Below, in pieces: positions 44,359 to 52,530 of a DNA stretch of 64,000 nucleotides (within the stretch, counting starts at the first letter, position 1; every line of letters starts with the position of its first letter). The notes under the pieces are model-generated. The model did not search any database, was not told the origin of the DNA, and saw nothing but the letters and a program-made list of their open reading frames with translations. Both the position numbers and the translations under genes were made by a program. Source of the DNA: Streptomyces sp. HUAS ZL42 (lineage in GTDB: Bacteria > Actinomycetota > Actinomycetes > Streptomycetales > Streptomycetaceae); assembly GCF_040782645.1 (NCBI RefSeq), contig NZ_CP160403.1, forward strand, positions 4,375,001 to 4,439,000, given 5' to 3'.

Positions 44359-45561
44359 TCAGTGCGCCGGTTTGAGCGGGAGCAGGGCGCTGATGCGGAA
44401 TCCTCCGCCGGGGCGCGGGCCCGCGTCCAGGGTGCCGCCGACCATGCCGACCCGCTCGCGCATGCCGATCAGGCCGTGACCCCGGCCGTCGGCGCCGCCC
44501 TCCTCGTACAGCTCGTGCGGGGCACCCTTGCCGTCGTCCTCGACGAGCAGGCCGAGGCCGTCGTCGAAGTAGACCAGGCGCACGCTCGCACCCGCGTTCG
44601 GCCCGCCGTGCTTGCGCGTGTTCGTCAGCGCCTCCTGGACGATGCGGTACGCGGTGAGCTCGACGCCGCTGGGCAGCGGGCGCGGGGTGCCCTCGACCTT
44701 GAAGTCGACGGGCAGGCCTGAGGTGCGGCACTGCTCGATCAGCTCGTCGATCTGCTCGACGTCGGGCTGCGGGACGTACTCACCGCCCTCCTGGTGCTCA
44801 CCGGTGCGCAGCACGCCGAGCAGACGGCGCATCTCGGCGAGGGCCTGGCGGCCGGTGGAGGAGATGGTCTCCAGGGCCTTCTTCGCCTGATCGGGCGCGG
44901 CGTCCAGGACGTAGGCGGCGCCGTCGGCCTGCACCACCATCACCGACACGTTGTGCGCGACGACGTCGTGCAGCTCGCGAGCGATGCGGGCGCGTTCGGC
45001 GGCGACCGCCACCTTCGCCTGCGCCTCGCGCTCCCTCTCCAGGCGCGCGGCGCGCTCCTCGAGCTGCGCGAAGTAGGCACGGCGGGTGCGGATGGAGTCG
45101 CCGAGCACCCAGGCGAGCGCGAACGGCACCGTCAGGATGATCGCCTTCGCGACGTTGCCCAGGGCGCTGGTGTCCTCCTGCGGCCAGCGCAGCTGCGCCA
45201 CGGGGGCCGCACACAGGCCCACGGTCAGGGCGAGCCTGGACGCCCAGCGGGCGCCGGTCGCGGCGACGGTGTAGACGATCACCAGCAGGGCGAAGTCGGC
45301 GGCCGTCGTCACCACGTTCAGCGCGAGCTGCGCCACTCCGAGCCCGATGGCCAGCAGCAACATCTTCTCCGGCATGCGCCGGCGCAGCGCGATCACCAGG
45401 CACAGCAGGAGCACGACCGGGACGATCACCGCCGGTGAGTCGGTGCCCACGGCTTCCTGGCGGGCTGTTTCACTCGCCACCGAGATCCCGAAGAGGAAGA
45501 CGGCCCAGAAGCCGTCGACCAACGTCGGGTGCCTGCGGAGGAAGTCGTAGAGGCGCTGCAC
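44359..45561 (-). CDS. sensor histidine kinase (NarL-partner, DesK/LiaS-like)
   Basis: A 400-residue membrane kinase with four to six N-terminal transmembrane helices (GFWAVFLFGISVAS, VIVPVVLLLCLVIALRRR, KMLLLAIGLGVAQLAL, FALLVIVYTVAATGARW, AIILTVPFALAWVLGDS). A coiled coil follows, then the HisKA_3 phosphoacceptor in ARIARELHDVVAHNVSVMV. The ATPase domain has LTNTRKHGG and GHGLIGMRERVG. It signals to the adjacent regulator. GTG 45561 follows TACTCT by 7 nt, as for a leaderless mRNA. It is divergent from the MidA gene. Confidence 0.93.
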   Translation of the reverse strand: MQRLYDFLRRHPTLVDGFWAVFLFGISVASETARQEAVGTDSPAVIVPVVLLLCLVIALRRRMPEKMLLLAIGLGVAQLALNVVTTAADFALLVIVYTVAATGARWASRLALTVGLCAAPVAQLRWPQEDTSALGNVAKAIILTVPFALAWVLGDSIRTRRAYFAQLEERAARLEREREAQAKVAVAAERARIARELHDVVAHNVSVMVVQADGAAYVLDAAPDQAKKALETISSTGRQALAEMRRLLGVLRTGEHQEGGEYVPQPDVEQIDELIEQCRTSGLPVDFKVEGTPRPLPSGVELTAYRIVQEALTNTRKHGGPNAGASVRLVYFDDGLGLLVEDDGKGAPHELYEEGGADGRGHGLIGMRERVGMVGGTLDAGPRPGGGFRISALLPLKPAH

Positions 45562-45568
45562 GTAACCC

Positions 45569-45574
45569 AGAGTA
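45569..45574 (-). promoter_or_regulatory. -10 box for leaderless histidine kinase gene
   Basis: TACTCT on the minus strand, 7 nt before GTG 45561. Confidence 0.5.
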
Positions 45575-45667
45575 GGGAAGCGTGCCGTGTGCAGGGGTCA
45601 ACCGGAGGGCCGATCCGCACTCGGCGCGCATACTCCGCAAGGTGGATGCCGTGATCACCTGCACGCC

Positions 45668-45673
45668 TAGTCT
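45668..45673 (+). promoter_or_regulatory. -10 box for leaderless midA-like gene
   Basis: TAGTCT, 6 nt before GTG 45680. Confidence 0.5.
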
Positions 45674-45679
45674 GGCCAG

Positions 45680-46714
45680 GTGACGAAGGTAACGCAGCTC
45701 GGCGGCGAGTGGCTCGGATGGCGCGCGGCGACGGAGACGGCTCTCTACGGGCCGGACGGTTTCTACCGGCGGCCGGAGGGGCCTGCCGGGCACTTCCGTA
45801 CGTCCGTGCACGCCTCGCCGCTGTTCGCCGAGGCCGTGGCCCGGCTCCTGTGCAGGGTGGACGCGGCACTGGGGCGGCCCGGAACGCTGGACCTCGTCGA
45901 CATGGCGGCCGGCCGGGGCGAACTGGTCACGGGGGTGCTCGCCGCGCTGCCCGCCGAGGTGAGCGCCCGCACGCGCGCGTACGCCGTGGAACTCGCCGGC
46001 CGCCCGGAGGGCCTCGATGACCGGATCGGGTGGCTGCCCGAGCCCCCGCGCGGGATCACGGGGCTGCTGTTCGCCAACGAGTGGCTGGACAACGTCCCGG
46101 TGGAGGTCGCGGAGGTGGACTCCGAGGGCGTGGCCCGGCTGGTCCTCGTACGGCATGACGGCACCGAGCGGCTTGGCGGGCCGGTCTCCGGTGCGGAGGC
46201 GGAGTGGCTCGCGCGGTGGTGGCCGCTCATGGGCGAGGAGGGACTGCGGGCCGAGATCGGCCTGCCCCGGGACTGCGCGTGGGCGTCCGCCGTCTCCTGC
46301 GTCGAGCGGGGGCTCGCGGTGGCCGTGGACTACGCGCACGTGGCGGACGCGCGCCCCGCGTTCGGGACGCTCACCGGCTTCCGGGAGGGGCGCGAGACGG
46401 CGCCCGTGCCGGACGGGTCGTGCGACATCACGGCGCACGTCGCACTGGACGCGTGCGCGGCGGCGTGCGCGCCCCTCGGCGAACCCGGCGCACCCGGCCC
46501 GCGTCTGCTCACGCAACGCGACGCGCTGCGCGCCCTGGGGGTCACAGGCGCACGCCCCCCGCTCGCGCTCGCCTCCACAAATCCTTCGGCCTATGTGCGT
46601 GCGCTCGCCGGCGCCGGAGAGGCCGCCGAACTCACCGCGACGGGGGGGCTGGGCGACTTCGGCTGGCTGCTGCGGCCGGTGGGCGTCGCGGACCCGCTCG
46701 GCCTGGGCGAGTGA
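45680..46714 (+). CDS. MidA/NDUFAF7-family SAM-dependent methyltransferase
   Basis: A 344-residue protein of the MidA family. It shows [19 protein letters not shown] (family hallmark near residue 40), SAM motif [19 protein letters not shown], and the family-specific [15 protein letters not shown] and AVAVDYAHV. The mitochondrial member NDUFAF7 dimethylates an arginine of complex I subunit NDUFS2. The next gene, one base away and convergent, is an NDUFS2 homologue (nuoD), in which that arginine is conserved. GTG 45680 has no Shine-Dalgarno and a TAGTCT box 6 nt upstream. Confidence 0.88.
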   Translation: MTKVTQLGGEWLGWRAATETALYGPDGFYRRPEGPAGHFRTSVHASPLFAEAVARLLCRVDAALGRPGTLDLVDMAAGRGELVTGVLAALPAEVSARTRAYAVELAGRPEGLDDRIGWLPEPPRGITGLLFANEWLDNVPVEVAEVDSEGVARLVLVRHDGTERLGGPVSGAEAEWLARWWPLMGEEGLRAEIGLPRDCAWASAVSCVERGLAVAVDYAHVADARPAFGTLTGFREGRETAPVPDGSCDITAHVALDACAAACAPLGEPGAPGPRLLTQRDALRALGVTGARPPLALASTNPSAYVRALAGAGEAAELTATGGLGDFGWLLRPVGVADPLGLGE

Positions 46715-46715
46715 C

Positions 46716-47867
46716 CTACTTGTCGATGTCCCCGACCACGAAGAACAACGACCCCAGGATCGCCACCATGTCCGCGACCAGCGTGCCCGGCAGCAGTTCC
46801 ACGAGGGCCTGGATGTTGTTGTAGGAGGCCGAGCGCAGCTTCAGCCGGTACGGGGTCTTCTCGCCCTTGCTGACGAGGTAGTAGCCGTTGATGCCGAGCG
46901 GGTTCTCGGTCCACGCGTACGTGTGGCCCTCGGGGGCCTTCAGGACCTTCGGCAGCCGCTGGTTGATCGGGCCGGGCGCAAGCTCCGCGAGCCGGTCGAG
47001 GCAGGCGTCGGCGAGGTCGAGGGAGTTGTGCGTCTGCTCCAGGAGGCACTCGAAGCGGGCGAGGCAGTCGCCCTCCTGCCGGGTGACGACCTCGAAGGTG
47101 TCCTGCAGCTCGCCGTACGCCAGGTACGGCTCGTCCCGGCGCAGGTCGAAGTCGACGCCCGAGGCGCGCGCGATCGGACCGCTCACGCCGTAGGCGTGCA
47201 CGGTCTCCGGCGCGAGGACGCCCACGCCCCGTGTGCGCCCCCGGAAGATCTCGTTGCCGAGGACCAGGTCGTCGAACCGGTCCATGCGGGAGCGCAGGGA
47301 AGCGACGCAGGCACGTGCGCGTGACGTCCATCCCGCGGGCAGGTCCTCCTTGAGACCGCCGACGCGGTTGAACATGTAGTGCATGCGCCCGCCGGAGACC
47401 TCCTCCATCACGTGCTGAAGTTCCTCGCGCTCCGTGAAGGCGTAGAAGATCGGGGTGATCCCGCCGAGCTCCAGCGGATACGACCCCAGGAACATCAGGT
47501 GGTTGAGCACCCGGTTCAGCTCCGCGAGCAGCGTGCGCGTCCACACCGCGCGCGGGGGGACCTCCATGCCGAGCATCCGCTCCACGGCGAGGACCACGCC
47601 CAGCTCGTTCGAGAACGCCGACAGCCAGTCGTGGCGGTTGGCGAGCATGATGATCTGCCGGTAGTCCCGCGCCTCGAAGAGCTTCTCCGCGCCGCGGTGC
47701 ATGTAGCCGATCACCGGCTCCGCGCGCGTGATGCGCTCTCCGTCCAGCAGGAGCCGCAGCCGCAGCACGCCGTGCGTGGACGGATGCTGGGGTCCGATGT
47801 TGAGCACCATGTCGGTGCTCTCCGCGGCACCGCCGATCCCGACCGTGGTCTCCGTCGTAGGAGTCAT
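46716..47867 (-). CDS. nuoD: NADH-quinone oxidoreductase subunit D, orphan copy
   Basis: A 383-residue homologue of the 49 kDa subunit of complex I. It has [13 protein letters not shown] (quinone-site His, residues 25-36), [10 protein letters not shown] (Arg 58, the counterpart of NDUFS2 Arg 85), [32 protein letters not shown] and the end [12 protein letters not shown]. No other nuo gene is nearby, so this is a second copy or an orphan outside the main cluster. ATG 47867 has AGGGGAGA at 9 nt. It is divergent from the PH-domain genes by 31 bp and converges with the MidA gene. Confidence 0.93.
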   Translation of the reverse strand: MTPTTETTVGIGGAAESTDMVLNIGPQHPSTHGVLRLRLLLDGERITRAEPVIGYMHRGAEKLFEARDYRQIIMLANRHDWLSAFSNELGVVLAVERMLGMEVPPRAVWTRTLLAELNRVLNHLMFLGSYPLELGGITPIFYAFTEREELQHVMEEVSGGRMHYMFNRVGGLKEDLPAGWTSRARACVASLRSRMDRFDDLVLGNEIFRGRTRGVGVLAPETVHAYGVSGPIARASGVDFDLRRDEPYLAYGELQDTFEVVTRQEGDCLARFECLLEQTHNSLDLADACLDRLAELAPGPINQRLPKVLKAPEGHTYAWTENPLGINGYYLVSKGEKTPYRLKLRSASYNNIQALVELLPGTLVADMVAILGSLFFVVGDIDK

Positions 47868-47886
47868 GGACCAAGTCTCCCCTACG

Positions 47887-47892
47887 TACGCT
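47887..47892 (+). promoter_or_regulatory. -10 box for leaderless PH-domain operon
   Basis: TACGCT, 6 nt before ATG 47899. Confidence 0.55.
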
Positions 47893-47898
47893 GGCGGT

Positions 47899-48429
47899 AT
47901 GGAGACGGGGAGCCCGGAGAACCCGGGGGCGGCGGGGACGGCGGGACAGACGGGCACGGAGGGGGACGAACCGGCGTGGACCGGGCTGCCACCGGGTCTG
48001 CTGCGGATGCGCCGGCTGCTGCTGGTGGTGTGGCTGGGGCTGCTGTGCCTGGGCCTGGGACTGCTGCTCGGTCTGCTCGCCGGCCCCGTCTGGGCCGCGT
48101 TCGCGCTGCTGCCACTGGCGCTGACGGCGTGGGGCTGGGTGCTGCTCGGGCGCAACTGGCGCTCCTGGCGGTACGCCGAGCGCGCCGACGACCTGCTGAT
48201 CAGCCGGGGTGTGCTGTGGCGCGAGGAGACCGTCGTGCCGTACGGGCGCATGCAACTGGTCGAGGTCACCTCGGGTCCTGTCGAACGGCACTTCGGGCTT
48301 GCCAGCGTGCAGCTGCACACCGCGGCCGCCGCGACCGACGCGACCATCCCGGGCCTCGACCCGGCCGAGGCGGAACGGCTGCGCGACCGGCTCACCGAGC
48401 TGGGCGAGGCCCGATCGGCGGGGCTGTGA
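47899..48429 (+). CDS. bacterial PH-domain membrane protein (YdbS-like)
   Basis: A 176-residue protein. After a 35-residue acidic N-terminus come two transmembrane helices (about 40-85, [20 protein letters not shown] and [18 protein letters not shown]). A bPH2 domain follows, with [25 protein letters not shown] and [13 protein letters not shown]. It pairs with the next gene as YdbS/YdbT do in Bacillus, where they affect membrane-active bacteriocin sensitivity. The start overlaps a leaderless promoter, and its stop overlaps the next start (GTGA 48426-48429). Confidence 0.88.
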   Translation: METGSPENPGAAGTAGQTGTEGDEPAWTGLPPGLLRMRRLLLVVWLGLLCLGLGLLLGLLAGPVWAAFALLPLALTAWGWVLLGRNWRSWRYAERADDLLISRGVLWREETVVPYGRMQLVEVTSGPVERHFGLASVQLHTAAAATDATIPGLDPAEAERLRDRLTELGEARSAGL

Positions 48430-49760
48430 CCGCGCCGGGCGTCGACGACGCCGTACGGGACAAGGAGCCCGTGACCGAGCGGCGGCTGCATCCCGTGACG
48501 CCACTCAGGCGGGCGTGGGCGCCGGTCGCCGTCCTCATCGGGTGGGCCGTGCACGACCCGGACCAGGCGCAGCGCCAGCTGACCCGGCTGACGACGACCA
48601 CGCTGCTGATCGGGCTCGCGGTACTCGTCCCGGCCGCCGCCCTCTACGGCTTCCTGACCTGGTGGTTCACACACTTCGCGGTGACGGAGGCAGAACTGCG
48701 CATCCGTACCGGCCTGTTGTTCCGGCGGACCGCGCACATCCGGCTGGAGCGAATCCAGGCCATCGACGTCACGCAGCCGCTCCTCGCGCGCGTGGCGGGG
48801 GTCGCGAAACTCAGGCTCGATGTCATAGGCGCCGACAAGAAGGACGAACTCGCTTTCCTGGGCGAGCGCGAGGCGCGCACGCTCCGCGCGGAACTGCTCG
48901 CGCGCGCCGCCGGTTTCGCGCCCGAGACGGCGCACGAGGTCGGCGAGGCGCCGTCCCGGCAGCTGCTGCGCGTGCCCCCGGGCGTGCTCGCCGTCTCCCT
49001 GGTGCTCACCGGGGCGACCTGGGGCTCGCTGGCCGCCGCGCTCGTCCTACCGCCGGTGCTGTGGTTCGCCACCCACAGCGTGTGGACGGTCCTGGCGACC
49101 GGTGTGCCGCTGCTCGGCGGGGCGGGCGCGAGCAGTGTGGGCCGGTTCGTCACGGAGTACGACTGGACGCTGGGCGAGTCCCCGGACGGACTGCGGATCG
49201 ACCACGGGCTGCTCGACCGCGCGCACGAGACGGTGCCGCCGGGACGCGTGCAGACCGTGCGCATCGTGGAGCCGCTGCTGTGGCGGCGGCGCGACTGGGT
49301 GCGGGTCGAGCTGGACGTGGCCGGGTCGTCCAACTCGGTGCTGCTGCCGGTCGCTCCGCGCGAGGTCGCCGAGTCGGTCGTCGCGCGCGTGCTGCCCGGC
49401 GTGACCGTCCCGGCGCGCGCGTCCCTGACGCGGCCGCCGCGGCGGGCCGGCCGGTGCATGCCGCTGTGGTGGCGGGGCTACGGGATCGCGGTCACCGATG
49501 CGGTGTTCGCCTCGCGGCACGGACTGCTGCGGCGCAGCCTGGCACTCGTGCCGCACGCGAAGGTGCAGAGCGTACGGCTGGCGCAGGGGCCCTGGCAGCG
49601 CGTCTGGCGTGTCGCCGACGTGCACGTGGACACCGGGGCCGACAAGACGGTGACGGCGCGGCTGCGGGACGCGGAGGAGGCGGCGGAGCTGTTGCGGGGG
49701 CAGGCGGAGAGGTCGCGGACGGGTCGGAAGGGGGCGCGGCCGGACAGGTGGATGGCCTGA
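48426..49760 (+). CDS. bacterial PH-domain membrane protein (YdbT-like)
   Basis: A 444-residue partner of the preceding protein. Two N-terminal helices (about 57-80), then bPH2 repeat 1 ([25 protein letters not shown]), another helix pair (about 185-235), repeat 2 ([25 protein letters not shown]) and a third partial repeat near 355 ([25 protein letters not shown]). The repeated GLL-R-VP-R-Q pattern defines the family. A Lys/Arg-rich tail ends the protein. The function is membrane-related but undefined. Confidence 0.88.
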   Translation: MTAPGVDDAVRDKEPVTERRLHPVTPLRRAWAPVAVLIGWAVHDPDQAQRQLTRLTTTTLLIGLAVLVPAAALYGFLTWWFTHFAVTEAELRIRTGLLFRRTAHIRLERIQAIDVTQPLLARVAGVAKLRLDVIGADKKDELAFLGEREARTLRAELLARAAGFAPETAHEVGEAPSRQLLRVPPGVLAVSLVLTGATWGSLAAALVLPPVLWFATHSVWTVLATGVPLLGGAGASSVGRFVTEYDWTLGESPDGLRIDHGLLDRAHETVPPGRVQTVRIVEPLLWRRRDWVRVELDVAGSSNSVLLPVAPREVAESVVARVLPGVTVPARASLTRPPRRAGRCMPLWWRGYGIAVTDAVFASRHGLLRRSLALVPHAKVQSVRLAQGPWQRVWRVADVHVDTGADKTVTARLRDAEEAAELLRGQAERSRTGRKGARPDRWMA

Positions 49761-49798
49761 CGTCCGTTACCACCTGCCCGGCGTCGCCCGCGGCTCGG

Positions 49799-51064
49799 TC
49801 AGGAAACCGCGCTCCGCAGCCCCTGCATGTCGATCTGTTCCGTCTCGTCGTGTGCCGTCAGGTCGATGACCTGGCCGACCCCCCGGGACTCCTCGTCCGC
49901 CCGCTTGAACTCCGCCTCCGCTTCGGCCTTGTGCAGGGCGAGCGCCTCCTGGCCGACGACGTCGGCGAGGTCCTCGTTCTGCACGGCCTCCAGCGCGGCG
50001 GACGCCGACGAGCTCTTCGTACCGAAGAAGTCGAATCCGCCCTCGACCGAGGGACGCCGTGCGGGCGCTGCCGGTACGACGGCCACCGCGGTCGGCACGG
50101 TGAAGTGCCCGGTGGGCTGCTGTGCGGGAAGAGCGGGGCGCGCCGCAGCGACCGTCTCGTCCGGCGGGGCGGGAGCATCGCTCTGCGCGTCCTGCGTGGG
50201 GGTGGCGGCCGCGCGCGCGTGCCCGTCGGCCGCCTCGGGCTTCCCCTGCGCCTCGTCCTCCTGCGCGGCCTCCGGCTTCCCGCCCCCGTCGGCGTCACCG
50301 GTCGCGGCGACGGCCGAAGCCGCCTCCACGGGCTCCGCCCCCGAGCCCGCCGGTTCCGTCGAGTCCTTCGCGAAGTTCACGTCCTTCGCCGAGTCCACGT
50401 CCTCCCCGTTCGGGGAAGCCTCCTCGTCGAACCGGCTCAGCGCCGCCTGCGCCCGCAGGAACAGCTTGGACCCCTCCGGCGAGAACACCGCCACAGCGGC
50501 CGCCTTCTCCTCGGCGGCCTCGACCGCCTCCGCCCCCGCCGAGGCAGCCACAGCCTCGGTCTCGCCCTCCTCCGCGACCGGCACGGGCGGCAGCGCACGG
50601 GACGGAGCCGCGGCCTCGATCTCCAGCAGCCGGCGGCCCTCGAGGGCGCTCGCGCGCTCGGTCTCCGCGGTGGCGTACCGCCGCAGCAGCGCCGCGTGCT
50701 CGTTGCGCAGCCCGGCCAGCTCCGCGCGCTTGGCACGCAGCCGCTGCTCCAGCTTGACGCGCAGTTCGCGGGATTCGTCGAGGTCGGTCTCCAACTCGGC
50801 GACGCGTTCCTCGTGCCGCCACTCGTCACTCGCACGCGCGCGCGCGAGGTCGGCGACCTGCTTGCCGGCCTGCGAGTCCCAGCGGCGCATGACGACCGCG
50901 CCGACGACTGCCGTCGCCGCGGCGGCCCCGGCCAGACCGCGGAGCACCATCGGCTCCGTGAAGACCCAAGGGGCCAGGGCGCAGACGAGGGAGACGCCGG
51001 CGATCGCCGAAGGAGGCAGCAGCCTGTGCAAAGGCGGGGAATGGCGGTGACGTCCACGTGGCAT
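49799..51064 (-). CDS. two-helix membrane protein with coiled coil and long acidic Ala-rich tail
   Basis: A 421-residue protein. Two transmembrane helices (about 18-35 and 42-60) at the N-terminus precede a coiled coil (about 65-150, ERVAELETDLDESRELRVKLEQRLRAKRAEL in pieces). Then comes a long low-complexity Ala/Glu/Pro region to about 330 and a conserved-looking end (FDFFGTKSSSASAALEAVQNEDLADVVG). This layout is typical of cell-division or polar-growth scaffold proteins, but I do not recognise it. ATG 51064 has TAAGTT 7 nt upstream and no Shine-Dalgarno. It converges with the PH-domain operon. Confidence 0.78.
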   Translation of the reverse strand: MPRGRHRHSPPLHRLLPPSAIAGVSLVCALAPWVFTEPMVLRGLAGAAAATAVVGAVVMRRWDSQAGKQVADLARARASDEWRHEERVAELETDLDESRELRVKLEQRLRAKRAELAGLRNEHAALLRRYATAETERASALEGRRLLEIEAAAPSRALPPVPVAEEGETEAVAASAGAEAVEAAEEKAAAVAVFSPEGSKLFLRAQAALSRFDEEASPNGEDVDSAKDVNFAKDSTEPAGSGAEPVEAASAVAATGDADGGGKPEAAQEDEAQGKPEAADGHARAAATPTQDAQSDAPAPPDETVAAARPALPAQQPTGHFTVPTAVAVVPAAPARRPSVEGGFDFFGTKSSSASAALEAVQNEDLADVVGQEALALHKAEAEAEFKRADEESRGVGQVIDLTAHDETEQIDMQGLRSAVS

Positions 51065-51071
51065 GGCCAGA

Positions 51072-51077
51072 AACTTA
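51072..51077 (-). promoter_or_regulatory. -10 box for leaderless coiled-coil protein gene
   Basis: TAAGTT on the minus strand, 7 nt before ATG 51064. Confidence 0.45.
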
Positions 51078-51172
51078 CCGCGCGTAGGCGAATCGTGGAG
51101 CCCCGCCCCGTAAAAACACAGCCATACCTAGGGCCTTCACACGACCTCGCACGAAATCGGCCAAGATCGAAT

Positions 51173-52300
51173 TCAGCGGTCGCCGAGCCGCCCGCTGATC
51201 CACTGCAGGGTCGCCGGGATCTCCCGCCGCCACGTGTTGAAGTTGTGGCCGCCGCTTTCGAGGATGATCGACGAGATCCGCGTCCGGTCCGTGGCCTTCA
51301 CGAGGTCTATGAACTTCAGCGTGTTCTTGTAGTTCGATTCCCCCTCCTTGCTGCTGGTGACGAGCAGTGAGGTGTCGGGGGCGGGCATGTTCTTGATGTA
51401 CCAGAGCAGGTCGGCGCGGTGGCGCAATGCCTCGTCGCCGTGGAAGAGGTCGCCCGTCGTCGGGTCGATGGGCGCCTTGTAGTACGCGGACAGGCCCGCT
51501 CCGGCCGCGTAGACGGCCGGGTGGTGCATGGCGATCTTCAGTGCGCAGTAACCGCCCGTGGAATCGCCGATGATGCCCCAGCTGCCGGCTTCCCTGGCCA
51601 CCCGGTAGTGAGCCGTCACGGCCTCGGGCAGATCCTTCGCGAAGAACGTCTCCGTCTGCGGCCCGTCCGGGATGTCCACGCACTCCGTGTCCCGCGGCGG
51701 CGCCACCGTCGGCCGCATCATCACCAGGATCATCGGCTGCATACGGCCGTCCTTGGCGAGCTTGTGGGCCGTACGCGGGTAGTGCAGCTTGTCCACCAGC
51801 GCCTCGGCCGTGCCCGGGTAGCCCGTGAGGACCACGGCCGCGGGGAACGTACGCGTGCGGTATTCCGGCTGGAAGTACTCCGGCGGCAGATAGATGAACG
51901 CGGGGGTGGCGATGTGCGTCGTACGGCCGATGATGTCGACCTTCTGGATCTGCCCGGCCGTGTGCGGCCGCGATCCCCCCACTCCCTCCATGCGCCGTGT
52001 GTCGACGACCTGCAGCGGGCCGCCCGAGTCACCGCTCGCCGTGTGGTCGACGACCACACCCTGGCCGGTCTCCTGCCCTAGCAGGTCCGCCCAACTGGCG
52101 TAGAAGCCGAAGGCCTGGTTGGCGGCGAGCCCCACCGACGCGAAGAGCGCCAGCTGAGTGGCGAGCAGCAGCCCGACGCGGCCGCTGACGGCCCGCCAGT
52201 TCCGTCGCGACAGCCGCGGCCACAGCCACACCGTGCCGACGAACAGCAGCACGGCGACCAGGATCGCCAGCACCAGCACTTTCTTGCTCGTGAGACCCAT
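51173..52300 (-). CDS. membrane-anchored esterase (antigen 85/esterase D-like alpha/beta hydrolase)
   Basis: A 375-residue protein with two N-terminal transmembrane helices (about 8-28 and 42-62), which place the catalytic domain outside the membrane. The hydrolase has IYLPPEYFQPEYRTRTFPAAVVLTG, the nucleophile elbow GDSTGGYCALK (Ser near residue 240) and the catalytic His in ESGGHNFNTW. ATG 52300 has AGGAAA upstream. It is divergent from the aminoacyl-lipid synthase, so it may hydrolyse aminoacylated lipids, as esterases next to such synthases do in Pseudomonas and Corynebacterium. That is inference. Confidence 0.85.
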   Translation of the reverse strand: MGLTSKKVLVLAILVAVLLFVGTVWLWPRLSRRNWRAVSGRVGLLLATQLALFASVGLAANQAFGFYASWADLLGQETGQGVVVDHTASGDSGGPLQVVDTRRMEGVGGSRPHTAGQIQKVDIIGRTTHIATPAFIYLPPEYFQPEYRTRTFPAAVVLTGYPGTAEALVDKLHYPRTAHKLAKDGRMQPMILVMMRPTVAPPRDTECVDIPDGPQTETFFAKDLPEAVTAHYRVAREAGSWGIIGDSTGGYCALKIAMHHPAVYAAGAGLSAYYKAPIDPTTGDLFHGDEALRHRADLLWYIKNMPAPDTSLLVTSSKEGESNYKNTLKFIDLVKATDRTRISSIILESGGHNFNTWRREIPATLQWISGRLGDR

Positions 52301-52408
52301 GGGGGTTTCCTGCCTGCGCTTTCCGCCCGGTCTCCCGTGAGCCCCGCTCCTTCGCGAGGGCTTGTCCCGGACTTTCCTTGGCCTTTGAGCCGGCTTTGAC
52401 GAGGAGAG

Positions 52409-52437
52409 TGAACCTCTCTCCCCGAGACACCGTCCTA
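52409..52437 (+). promoter_or_regulatory. ECF/SigE-like promoter of the aminoacyl-lipid synthase gene
   Basis: TGAACC (52409-52414), 17 bp, GTCCTA (52432-52437), resembling GGAAC-N16/17-GTC/TCT ECF promoters such as those used by SigE. The predicted transcript start near 52444 lies just before ATG 52447 and argues for a downstream start codon. Confidence 0.45.
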
Positions 52438-52530
52438 GAGGGCGCAATGTCGCCGGATGGCCGATCGGCACCGGATTCAAGGTCTCTCGCAGAACTACGG
52501 GATGCGATGTCTGTCAGGGAAGATGGGGAA

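Noticed and set aside
48209..51370. A 1053-codon open frame on the plus strand
   Set aside because: It is Arg/Gly-rich shadow sequence over the PH-domain gene and antisense to two well-supported genes.
52378..52530. Longer starts (TTG 52378, ATG 52447, ATG 52507) for the aminoacyl-lipid synthase
   Set aside because: Codons there lack the high third-position GC, and an ECF-like promoter occupies the region.
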